Source: Seonamhaeicola sp.
GTDB taxonomy: Bacteria; Bacteroidota; Bacteroidia; Flavobacteriales; Flavobacteriaceae
Direction of reading: 5' to 3'
DNA: 64,000 bases
NCBI RefSeq assembly: GCF_028281565.1
Contig: NZ_JANQJQ010000041.1
Coordinates: 1 to 64,000 of the forward strand
The position numbers were made by a program, and so were the translations under genes. The first letter of the stretch is position 1, and every line of letters starts with the position of its first letter. This document shows, piece by piece, positions 27,757-35,259 of this stretch. The notes under the pieces were generated by a model, which worked only from the letters and a program-made list of their open reading frames with translations, made no database searches and was not told where the DNA came from.

Positions 27757-28679
27757 TATTGTTTTTTAGAGCCTAGTTTTTCAAGAATAAAAATAGTTGC
27801 AAACCCAAGCACCATTAAACCAATGGCTATGGCTAATTGATTAGGGCCTTCAAAAGAAAAAGGTGAAACACTTTCTTCTAAGAAGGGAACCTGTTCGCCC
27901 TTTGAGTCAGTTCTGTATGATAAGACTTTTTTCCAGGGCCAGATTTTGTTTAGTGAGCCCAGAATAAACCCTGTTAAGATGGCCAATGTAAGATTATGAT
28001 AGTTTTTAAAGAGCCACTTTAAAAGTTTTGAAAATGACAGTAGTCCTACTACAGCACCTAAACCAATGATCAATATAGTTTTAAGGTCCTTATTATTCAA
28101 GGCTTCCAGGACCGGTTGATAGGCTCCGAGTAAAACCAAAATAAAGGCCCCTGAAATACCTGGTAAGATCATGGCACAAATAGCTAATGCCCCGGCAATA
28201 AACAAGAACCAACTTCCGGAATTAGAGGTTACCAATGAAGGGATCGTGGTTATGTAATAGGCTACAAAAGCACCGGCTATTAAACCTATTATTGATGCAA
28301 TACGCCATTTTTTTATTTGTTTTCCAACAAAAATAATGCTAGCCAGAACCAGTCCGAAAAAGAAGGACCAGATTAATATAGGATGGTTATGTAAAACCCA
28401 TTCCAAGCCTTTGGCGAGCGATATTATACTAATACCAATACCTACAAATAATGCTAATAAAAAGTTGCCGTTTAATTGATTCCAGGCCGATTTGAAGCCT
28501 TCATTCTTTAAAGTTTTGAATAATGAGACATTAATGTTGTTAAGCGCGGTGATTAATTCTTCATATATGCCGGAAATAAATGCTATGGTACCACCGGAAA
28601 CGCCTGGGACAACATCAGCAGCTCCCATAGCCAGCCCTTTTAAAGAAATGACAAGATAATCAGTAAAACGTCTTTGCAT
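27756..28679 (-). CDS. DUF368 membrane protein, first copy
   Basis: A 307-residue polytopic protein with the DUF368 signatures GMAMGAADVVPGVSGGTIAF-like (here GLAMGAADVVPGVSGG) and AMILPGISGAFILVLLG. The family is linked to recycling of undecaprenyl phosphate (PopT). It is followed immediately by a second DUF368 gene with a one-base TAATG overlap, which implies translational coupling. The two proteins share layout and C-terminal segments such as GFILGSLNKIWPWKK versus GFIIGSLGVVWPWKR. It lies 57 bases after the TPR gene. Confidence 0.88.
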   Translation of the reverse strand: MQRRFTDYLVISLKGLAMGAADVVPGVSGGTIAFISGIYEELITALNNINVSLFKTLKNEGFKSAWNQLNGNFLLALFVGIGISIISLAKGLEWVLHNHPILIWSFFFGLVLASIIFVGKQIKKWRIASIIGLIAGAFVAYYITTIPSLVTSNSGSWFLFIAGALAICAMILPGISGAFILVLLGAYQPVLEALNNKDLKTILIIGLGAVVGLLSFSKLLKWLFKNYHNLTLAILTGFILGSLNKIWPWKKVLSYRTDSKGEQVPFLEESVSPFSFEGPNQLAIAIGLMVLGFATIFILEKLGSKKQ

Positions 28680-28736
28680 TAATTCGATTTTTTTAAACGA
28701 AAATCAAAGGTATGCATTTTAGACCAACGTTTTAAA

Positions 28737-30125
28737 CTATAAATTTTGTTTTAGTAAGTTTTTAACAAGTATTTTATTGGATACTTCCGGGAACAGTTCT
28801 TCAAGAATAAATGAGAATTCCTCATTATACCTGATGCCATTTTTTAAGTGAAATTCGCCTTTTTCGTTTTCATTGTTTAAAAAGTACAATCCTGCCAATC
28901 TATACTCAATTTCAGCATTTTCAGGATAGAATTCCACGGCTTGTTCAAAATTATAAATAGCGGCTTCGGGCTCTCCCAATTTAATGAGCAGATCACCTCT
29001 TGACAACCAGGTATTTAATTCGTAATTACCAAGTTCTAGGGTTTTTTTGAAACCACGTTCGGCTTCTTCGTAAAAATTGAGTCTTTGGTTTATTTGAGAA
29101 TACAACTTCCAGTAAGTTACATTTTCAGAATCTATATTAATGGCCTTATTTATATAATACAGGGCCTTTTGATAGTTTCTCTTTTTGTTATAAAATTTGG
29201 TAATGGCAATCCACCCTTTGTCTAATAACGGGTCTTCATGAACGGTTTTATAATAATACTGTACCGCCAGTTCGTCATTCTTTAGTTTTTCATAGCACGA
29301 ACCAATCCGTAAAAGCGCAAAAGATGTGGGCTCATCTAATTTTAAAGTGATGCTGTAGTTTTCAATGGCATCATTATAGCGGTTTAATTCTTCCAGTACT
29401 TTTCCCTTTTCCAGGTAAGCACCAACAAAAGCATCGTCAGAAATAATGGCAAAATCAAAAGCAGCCAGTGCCTTTTTGTATTTTTTCAACACCACATACT
29501 GCTTGCCCAGTTGATGCCACGCCACTTCACAATAAGGGTTTTTATCTAAAAACATATTTAGGTATGAAATGGCATCTTCATTTTGGTTTAAAAACTCAAA
29601 ACAATAGATGACATTATAAAGTGCTGAATAGTCATTTAGATCAGCCTCCAGGCATTTCATAAAATAAGTTTTGGCACTTTCGTATTCATCCAGAAAAAGG
29701 TATTCCATACCTATTAAAGAGTAGAGGTCAACTAAATCATCAGCGAGTTCTAATGCTCTTTTAAGTACATCAATTGCCTGTTGATGCTCATCTTTTTTTG
29801 ATAGAATATTAGCTTTTTGAATGTAGATTTCTTCATTCGCGGGGTCTAAGCTATAAAGTTCATTTAATAAATTGTCAGCCTCAACAAGTTTGTCTTCAAA
29901 AACATAAACTTCCACTTTAAAAAGCCTTAAATTAATCGACGTTGGATGTTGATCTAACCCCAATTTAATGGCTTTTTTAGCTAGTGCAATTTTTCCTTGA
30001 TTCAGGTAGTGGTGGATGATGTTTTCGAATTCTTCAGAATCGAAGAATAAAATATGATTTGTTTTTAACATCGATTCAAACTTGGTAAGAGGCAAATTGT
30101 TGTTGTCGTTATGACTAAACTCCAT
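28737..30125 (-). CDS. tetratricopeptide repeat protein
   Basis: A 462-residue protein made almost wholly of TPR-type helical pairs (about eleven), with motifs such as AWHQLGKQYVVLKKYKKALA and NTWLSRGDLLIKLGEPEAA. There is no signal peptide or membrane segment, so it is probably cytoplasmic. TPRs mediate protein contacts; the partner is not known. A GTG six bases earlier (30131) is possible, but ATG at 30125 is preferred. It leads a run with two DUF368 genes and aroE. Confidence 0.85.
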   Translation of the reverse strand: MEFSHNDNNNLPLTKFESMLKTNHILFFDSEEFENIIHHYLNQGKIALAKKAIKLGLDQHPTSINLRLFKVEVYVFEDKLVEADNLLNELYSLDPANEEIYIQKANILSKKDEHQQAIDVLKRALELADDLVDLYSLIGMEYLFLDEYESAKTYFMKCLEADLNDYSALYNVIYCFEFLNQNEDAISYLNMFLDKNPYCEVAWHQLGKQYVVLKKYKKALAAFDFAIISDDAFVGAYLEKGKVLEELNRYNDAIENYSITLKLDEPTSFALLRIGSCYEKLKNDELAVQYYYKTVHEDPLLDKGWIAITKFYNKKRNYQKALYYINKAINIDSENVTYWKLYSQINQRLNFYEEAERGFKKTLELGNYELNTWLSRGDLLIKLGEPEAAIYNFEQAVEFYPENAEIEYRLAGLYFLNNENEKGEFHLKNGIRYNEEFSFILEELFPEVSNKILVKNLLKQNL

Positions 30126-30203
30126 AAGCACATATGTAAGGTTCTACCTGAATAAATTTAAGTTTCTATTTGCTTTATTTTATTGGATGGCACAAATGTT
30201 TTT

Positions 30204-30238
30204 AACAAAGTAATGAACAGTTCAGTTGTTACTTTGTT
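30204..30238 (-). terminator. possible terminator after the aminotransferase
   Basis: AACAAAGTAA (30204-30213) and TTACTTTGTT (30229-30238) form a perfect 10-bp stem with a 15-base loop. On the minus strand no proper T-run follows, so termination is uncertain. Confidence 0.35.
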
Positions 30239-30277
30239 TTCAGAGTGTTCTGGTTTGATTTTCAGTAAGTTGAAGTG

Positions 30278-31465
30278 CTATTGTTGTTGCTTAATGCTAT
30301 CCAGAACCTCGAGGATTATGGTGCATCCTTTGATGATCTCATCTTCCGAAATGGTTAAAGGCGGTGTAATTCTTACTGCTTTCTGTTCAAAAAGAAGCCA
30401 AAAAAGGATCAACCCTTTATCCTGACTTTTTAAAATTAGGGCGTTGGTTATTTCAGCAGAATCGGTCATTATGGCAAGCATTAAACCTTTTCCTCTAACT
30501 TCTTTTATAAGTGGATGTGCCAATAATTTTCTAAAGAGTTTTTCTTTTTCCAGGGCCTGAGCCATTAAATGACTTCGGGTAATTTCTTTTAATGTAGCTA
30601 AAGCAGATGCTGCAATTACGGGATGCCCTCCAAATGTAGTTATGTGCCCTAATTTGGGGTTGTCTTTTAGCAAATCCATTAATGCACCCGAAGCGGTAAA
30701 AGCACCAATGGGCATACCACCACCTAAGGCTTTGCCAGTCACCAGTATATCCGGTGTGCAATTATAGTGTTCAAAACCAAAGAGTTTGCCTGTTCTTCCC
30801 ATACCGGGTTGGATCTCATCTAAAATGAGCAGGGCACCTACTTTATTGCAACGTTTCCTGACGTTTTGCAGGTAGTTATTTTTTGGTTCAATAAAACCGG
30901 CACCTCCCTGGATAGTTTCCAATATAACGCAGGCGGTTTTATTTGTGATACACTCTAGGTCTTTTTCATCATTAAAGTTTATGAACTTAACATCCGGTAA
31001 TAGCGGCCTGAAGGCTTGTTTACGTGCTTCAAACCCCATAACGCTCATAGAGCCCATAGTGTTTCCGTGATAGGCTTTATTGGCGGCGATTATTTCACTT
31101 CGTCCCGTAGCACGTTTTGCAAGTTTAAGGGCGCCCTCGATAGCTTCTGTGCCCGAATTTGTTAAATAGGTTTTTTCGAGCGGTTCGGGAAGGTTATCCG
31201 CTAATAGTTTTGCAAGCGCTACAGCTGGTTTCTGGATGTATTCTCCGTAAACCATAACATGCATATACTTATCTAACTGCTCTTTTATGGCTCCCACAAC
31301 TTTTGGATGGTTATGGCCTAAAGGGCAAGCGGATACGCCGGCAACAAAATCTAAATAGGCTTTTTTGTTAGTATCGTAAATATAAGACCCACGGGCATGT
31401 GATATTTCCATGGCCAATGGATGTGGTGTGGTTTGCGCCTGGTATTTGAAGAAGTCCTGTGTCAC
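30278..31465 (-). CDS. class III aminotransferase
   Basis: A 395-residue PLP-dependent aminotransferase of the acetylornithine/ornithine type. It has the motif LILDEIQPGMGRTGKLF, followed by PDILVTGKALGGGMPIGAF in which K forms the Schiff base with PLP. The substrate cannot be fixed: acetylornithine, ornithine, 4-aminobutyrate or another omega-amino acid are all possible, and no arginine-synthesis genes are nearby. It starts with GTG at 31465, in a GTGA overlap with the stop of the OstA-like gene, so it is translationally coupled to it. Confidence 0.9.
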   Translation of the reverse strand: MTQDFFKYQAQTTPHPLAMEISHARGSYIYDTNKKAYLDFVAGVSACPLGHNHPKVVGAIKEQLDKYMHVMVYGEYIQKPAVALAKLLADNLPEPLEKTYLTNSGTEAIEGALKLAKRATGRSEIIAANKAYHGNTMGSMSVMGFEARKQAFRPLLPDVKFINFNDEKDLECITNKTACVILETIQGGAGFIEPKNNYLQNVRKRCNKVGALLILDEIQPGMGRTGKLFGFEHYNCTPDILVTGKALGGGMPIGAFTASGALMDLLKDNPKLGHITTFGGHPVIAASALATLKEITRSHLMAQALEKEKLFRKLLAHPLIKEVRGKGLMLAIMTDSAEITNALILKSQDKGLILFWLLFEQKAVRITPPLTISEDEIIKGCTIILEVLDSIKQQQ

Positions 31466-33228
31466 TTTTTCTCCTTAGGAGTTGTATTAGAAGTGTTCTT
31501 TTTTGCTTTAATGTCTTCTGTTATAATATTTTTTGAAGCATGGCCCCCTGCCTGTTCGATCCGTTCCAATAAATCGGCATCAAAAAAATCATCCGGAGGG
31601 ACATAGTCTTCAAGCCCTTTTATTACCGGTAATTCTAATGGCGGGTCATCTTTAAACAAATCTTCAATACTATTCAAACGTTCTTCTTCCCGCCAGTCAA
31701 AACCTCTTAAGAGTTTATCTCGTTCTTCGTATTGTGATTCCGGGTGTAAACTCCCGTCAACCTGATTTAACCGGGTATATTCTTCAATAGTGCCCTGATC
31801 AAAAAGAATAGAAATGCTACCGGATTTGGCTTTATCAATTCCAATGAGTTCCTGCTGATCATTTCGGGCGTAAAAAATAGATTCGGCATTTTGGGTAATA
31901 TCTACCTGGCGGAGTTTGTTTTCGTCATTGAACAGGCCTTTTAAACGCATACCATAAATTTGATTAAAGCCTGTTTTACTAATGGTATCCTGACTAATAA
32001 TAAAGGCGTTTTCAAAAACCAAAAGCGAGTCAATTTTCTCAGACTCCGGATTAGAAATTAAATGAATGGTATCCCCGGTCATTTGATTTTCCAGGTTCCA
32101 CATAATGGGTTTTCTGGCGGTTGAAAACCTATCCGACGAACCAAATTTGTTCAAATTGATCAGTTGGGTCAATCCGGTCTTCTGGTTGGAATGGATGGAA
32201 TCTGCTTTTCCGCTTAAGTCTGATTTATAAATTCTGGCATTATAGAAGGCCCTGATAATTCTGTTCTCAGGTTTTCCGGTAACCATTATTTTATCGGCAT
32301 GCATATAAACGGAATCCTTTTCCTGAACCGTTATGGCCAAAGCACGTTTGGTAATAAATACCGAATCTTTTTCTTCGCCTTTAAAAACTTCGGCATAATG
32401 GCCTTTAATAATGCTATGGTTTATCGTGTCAGTGACCTTAATATTGTTAGAAGCTGAGGCAAAGTCTTTGGTAGTATCAAAATAAAGGCTATCACCTTCA
32501 ATGATCCTGTTGTCATAATCAATTCTTGCATTTTTAAGCGCATAACCTACTTCAATTTCGGAGTCATAAAACCCTTTTTCACAATAGGTTTTGCTTTCAG
32601 GCGTGGTAATGGTAGAGGGGCCGAATAAAAAGGCGTGTCCGGTATCTGAATAAAAATCGAAAAAATTAGATTTAATTGTAGTACTATCATTAACTAAAAC
32701 AACATCTTCAACAAATTTAAATTTGTTTTCCTGCATATAATGCCTCCCTATTTTACTGGTAATGGTAGTTGTAGAATCTTTTACCACGGTACCACCGCTT
32801 CTGTAAAATGCTTCCTGTCTTAGCCTGTCAAAGAAAAGCGTGTCTGATAAAACGGTTGTTTTAGGGTCTTCTAAAATGACATCACCTCTTGCTAAAGCCA
32901 ATTGTGTTATACCACTGTATTCAATATACTTAGACGTCATATTTACGGTGTCGGCTTGTTTCATTCTTACATTGCCGTACGCCTCAATAAAGTTTTCTTT
33001 ACCGTAATGAATGGCTTTGTCACACCAAAGGTCTATACTTTCATGGGAAATATGAACTTGTTGAGAATCATCCCGGGTTAAAACTCTGGCTCCGGGATAC
33101 TTGGCTTCATCTATGGTTAACCTGCCGGCATATTCAATTTTAATTTCTTTCTTTTCCTGGGCCTGAAGGTGTACTCCTGAAAATAAGCCAATAAACAAAA
33201 GAAAATATATAAGGTGTGCTTTATTCAA
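31462..33228 (-). CDS. OstA-like protein (LptA/LptD N-domain type)
   Basis: A 588-residue periplasmic protein with a signal peptide (residues 1-24, ending LQAQ). The body is a series of short beta-strand repeats of the OstA/LptA type (for example VRMKQADTVNMTSKYIEYSG and GDVILEDPKTTVLSDTLFF). Such proteins build the bridge that carries lipopolysaccharide across the periplasm; in Bacteroidota this larger form is common. The C-terminal 80 residues are charged. The upstream -7 motif TATTTTTG on the minus strand (33246-33253) lies next to the 25-bp inverted repeat element. Confidence 0.85.
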   Translation of the reverse strand: MNKAHLIYFLLFIGLFSGVHLQAQEKKEIKIEYAGRLTIDEAKYPGARVLTRDDSQQVHISHESIDLWCDKAIHYGKENFIEAYGNVRMKQADTVNMTSKYIEYSGITQLALARGDVILEDPKTTVLSDTLFFDRLRQEAFYRSGGTVVKDSTTTITSKIGRHYMQENKFKFVEDVVLVNDSTTIKSNFFDFYSDTGHAFLFGPSTITTPESKTYCEKGFYDSEIEVGYALKNARIDYDNRIIEGDSLYFDTTKDFASASNNIKVTDTINHSIIKGHYAEVFKGEEKDSVFITKRALAITVQEKDSVYMHADKIMVTGKPENRIIRAFYNARIYKSDLSGKADSIHSNQKTGLTQLINLNKFGSSDRFSTARKPIMWNLENQMTGDTIHLISNPESEKIDSLLVFENAFIISQDTISKTGFNQIYGMRLKGLFNDENKLRQVDITQNAESIFYARNDQQELIGIDKAKSGSISILFDQGTIEEYTRLNQVDGSLHPESQYEERDKLLRGFDWREEERLNSIEDLFKDDPPLELPVIKGLEDYVPPDDFFDADLLERIEQAGGHASKNIITEDIKAKKNTSNTTPKEKK

Positions 33229-33245
33229 CGTGAAACAATTTGAAG

Positions 33246-33253
33246 CAAAAATA
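33246..33253 (-). promoter_or_regulatory. -7 promoter element of the OstA-like gene
   Basis: The minus strand reads TATTTTTG, 18 bases before the start codon. The -33 position would fall inside the left arm of the inverted repeat at 33270-33294 and has no TTG. Confidence 0.4.
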
Positions 33254-33269
33254 ATGATATGTGACTACT

Positions 33270-33431
33270 ATACCATATGTTAATTCAAATTACCATAATA
33301 AAATGCCCTTTTTCCCTTTCTGCTTCTTTAAAAAATATAACCGTAGCTATGGCTATGCTTAGATTTTTTAAATTACATAAAACAAAAAATCATCATTTTC
33401 TTCAACGGTAATTTGAATTAACATATGGTAT
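33270..33431. repeat. 162-bp element with perfect 25-bp inverted ends
   Basis: The left arm (33270-33294, starting ATACCATATG) and right arm (33407-33431, ending CATATGGTAT) are exact reverse complements over 25 bases. Inside, a second pair TTTAAAAAAT / ATTTTTTAAA is nested. No ORF is present. It could be a miniature inverted-repeat element with TA ends or a large regulatory hairpin. It lies between the purA terminator and the OstA-like promoter. Confidence 0.85.
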
Positions 33432-33440
33432 TTGAAACGA

Positions 33441-33471
33441 AAAACGCTCCAAAATATTTTTGGAGCGTTTT
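33441..33471 (-). terminator. purA terminator
   Basis: A perfect 14-bp stem (AAAACGCTCCAAAA and its complement) with a three-base loop, 22 bases past the purA stop codon. The stem is symmetric and could work on either strand. Confidence 0.85.
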
Positions 33472-33492
33472 CGATAAGATTATTGATGTTGT

Positions 33493-34767
33493 TTATTTTC
33501 TAAAAATAGTCTGTTTTCTATCCGGCCCAACAGACACAATAGTAATAGGGATTTCCAGTTCTTTTTCCAGGAAATCTATATAATCGTTTAATCCCTGGGG
33601 GAATTGAGACGCATCGGTCATCGTAGTTAAGTCTTCTTCCCAGCCTTTAATTTCGGTGTAAACAGGTTCTACATTTTCAGCTTCAATGTTATAAGGCAAA
33701 TGTGCTATGGTTTCACCTTTGTATTTATAGGCGGTACATACTTTTAAGGTTTTAAAACCGGAAAGCACATCGGCTTTCATCATGTTAAGCTGCGTTACAC
33801 CATTTACCTGGCACGCATATTTTAAAGCTACCAGATCCAACCATCCGCAACGTCTTTTACGTCCGGTTGTAGCTCCAAATTCATGGCCTACACGCCCCAT
33901 GGTTTCACCGTCTTCATCGAATAACTCCGTTGGAAACGGACCGGAACCAACTCTTGTGGTATACGCTTTAAAAATACCAAAAACGTCTCCTATTTTATTA
34001 GGCGCCACACCCAGGCCTGTACAGGCACCGGCAGCGGTTGTATTACTTGATGTTACAAACGGATAGGTCCCAAAATCTATATCTAAAAGCGACCCCTGGG
34101 CCCCTTCGGCCAGAATGGTTTTGCCTGATTTTTGCGCCTGGTATACGTACTCTTCAGAATCGATAAACGTTAAGGATTTTAAAACGTCTATGGCTTTAAA
34201 GAATTCGGTCTCCAGTTCTTCCAGGTCATATTCAATATCCACATCGTAAAACGCAATCATGGATTCGTGCTTGTTAGCCAGATTTCTGTAACGCTGTTTC
34301 CAATCGGATAACTCTAAATCACCCACGCGAATACCATTTCTTCCGGTTTTGTCCATATAGGTTGGCCCAATACCTTTTAAGGTGGAGCCGATTTTGGCTT
34401 TACCTTTTGCAGCTTCACTGGCAGCATCCAAAAGTCTGTGTGTTGGTAAAATAATATGTGCTTTACGAGAAATAAGCAGCGACTTCTTATAGTCAACATC
34501 TTGTTCAGCTAACTTATCAAGTTCCCCTTTAAAAATCACAGGATCAATGACCACGCCGTTACCAACTAAATTCATGGCATCACCATGAAAAATCCCGGAA
34601 GGGATAGTATGTAAAACATGCTTTTTTCCATTGAAAACCAGGGTGTGTCCCGCATTGGGCCCACCTTGAAAACGTGCTATAATATTGTAGTTGTTGGTAA
34701 GTACGTCAACAATTTTTCCTTTGCCTTCGTCTCCCCATTGTAGTCCTAGTAGTAAATCTACTGCCAT
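33493..34767 (-). CDS. purA: adenylosuccinate synthase
   Basis: PurA joins IMP and aspartate using GTP, the first step from IMP to AMP. The 424-residue protein has the GTP-binding start LLLGLQWGDEGKGKIVDVL (residues about 5-23), the NAGHTLV motif, and GPTYMDKTGRNGIRVGDL. The length is normal. It follows the Fur-family gene by 13 bases and Rel/SpoT beyond, on the same strand. PurA is a known target of ppGpp inhibition in other bacteria, which makes the arrangement functionally interesting. A strong terminator follows. Confidence 0.97.
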   Translation of the reverse strand: MAVDLLLGLQWGDEGKGKIVDVLTNNYNIIARFQGGPNAGHTLVFNGKKHVLHTIPSGIFHGDAMNLVGNGVVIDPVIFKGELDKLAEQDVDYKKSLLISRKAHIILPTHRLLDAASEAAKGKAKIGSTLKGIGPTYMDKTGRNGIRVGDLELSDWKQRYRNLANKHESMIAFYDVDIEYDLEELETEFFKAIDVLKSLTFIDSEEYVYQAQKSGKTILAEGAQGSLLDIDFGTYPFVTSSNTTAAGACTGLGVAPNKIGDVFGIFKAYTTRVGSGPFPTELFDEDGETMGRVGHEFGATTGRKRRCGWLDLVALKYACQVNGVTQLNMMKADVLSGFKTLKVCTAYKYKGETIAHLPYNIEAENVEPVYTEIKGWEEDLTTMTDASQFPQGLNDYIDFLEKELEIPITIVSVGPDRKQTIFRK

Positions 34768-34780
34768 TGTAAAAAAATAG

Positions 34781-35233
34781 TTATTTGGATGATTTTCTAT
34801 TTCCGTAGAAATAAAGTGAGTGGTTATTGATTTCGATATCGAAAACTTCTTCGATAGTTTTTTTTATGGATTGAATTCTGGGATCGCAAAACTCTATAAC
34901 TTCACCCGTATCGGTAAGAATGACATGATCATGCTGTTTATCAAAATACGATTTTTCATAATGTGCCTGGTTTTGCCCAAACTGATGTTTTCTAACCAAA
35001 CCGCATTCTAAAAGTAATTCTATGGTGTTATAAAGTGTAGCGCGGGATACTCTATATTTTTTGTTTTTCATATTAAGATATAGCGACTCTATATCAAAAT
35101 GTTCATTGTTATTATAGATTTCCTGAAGTATAGCATAGCGTTCGGGTGTTTTCCGGTGTCCGTTACTTTCTAAAAAGTCGGTAAAAACACTTTTAACTAT
35201 TTCCTGATTTTTATTATCTGCCTTTGCGCTCAT
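34781..35233 (-). CDS. Fur family transcriptional regulator
   Basis: A 150-residue winged-helix repressor of the Fur/PerR/Zur family. The DNA-binding part contains [16 protein letters not shown] and [20 protein letters not shown]; the metal-binding part has [20 protein letters not shown], which supplies His and Glu ligands. The C-terminal CxxC pair that binds structural zinc in many Fur proteins is absent; only one Cys occurs in EFCD and one in LECG. Which metal or signal it senses is unknown. It lies between Rel/SpoT (26 bases upstream) and purA (13 bases downstream). Confidence 0.92.
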   Translation of the reverse strand: MSAKADNKNQEIVKSVFTDFLESNGHRKTPERYAILQEIYNNNEHFDIESLYLNMKNKKYRVSRATLYNTIELLLECGLVRKHQFGQNQAHYEKSYFDKQHDHVILTDTGEVIEFCDPRIQSIKKTIEEVFDIEINNHSLYFYGNRKSSK

Positions 35234-35259
35234 AATTCCGTGGCAAATTTACACTTTTT

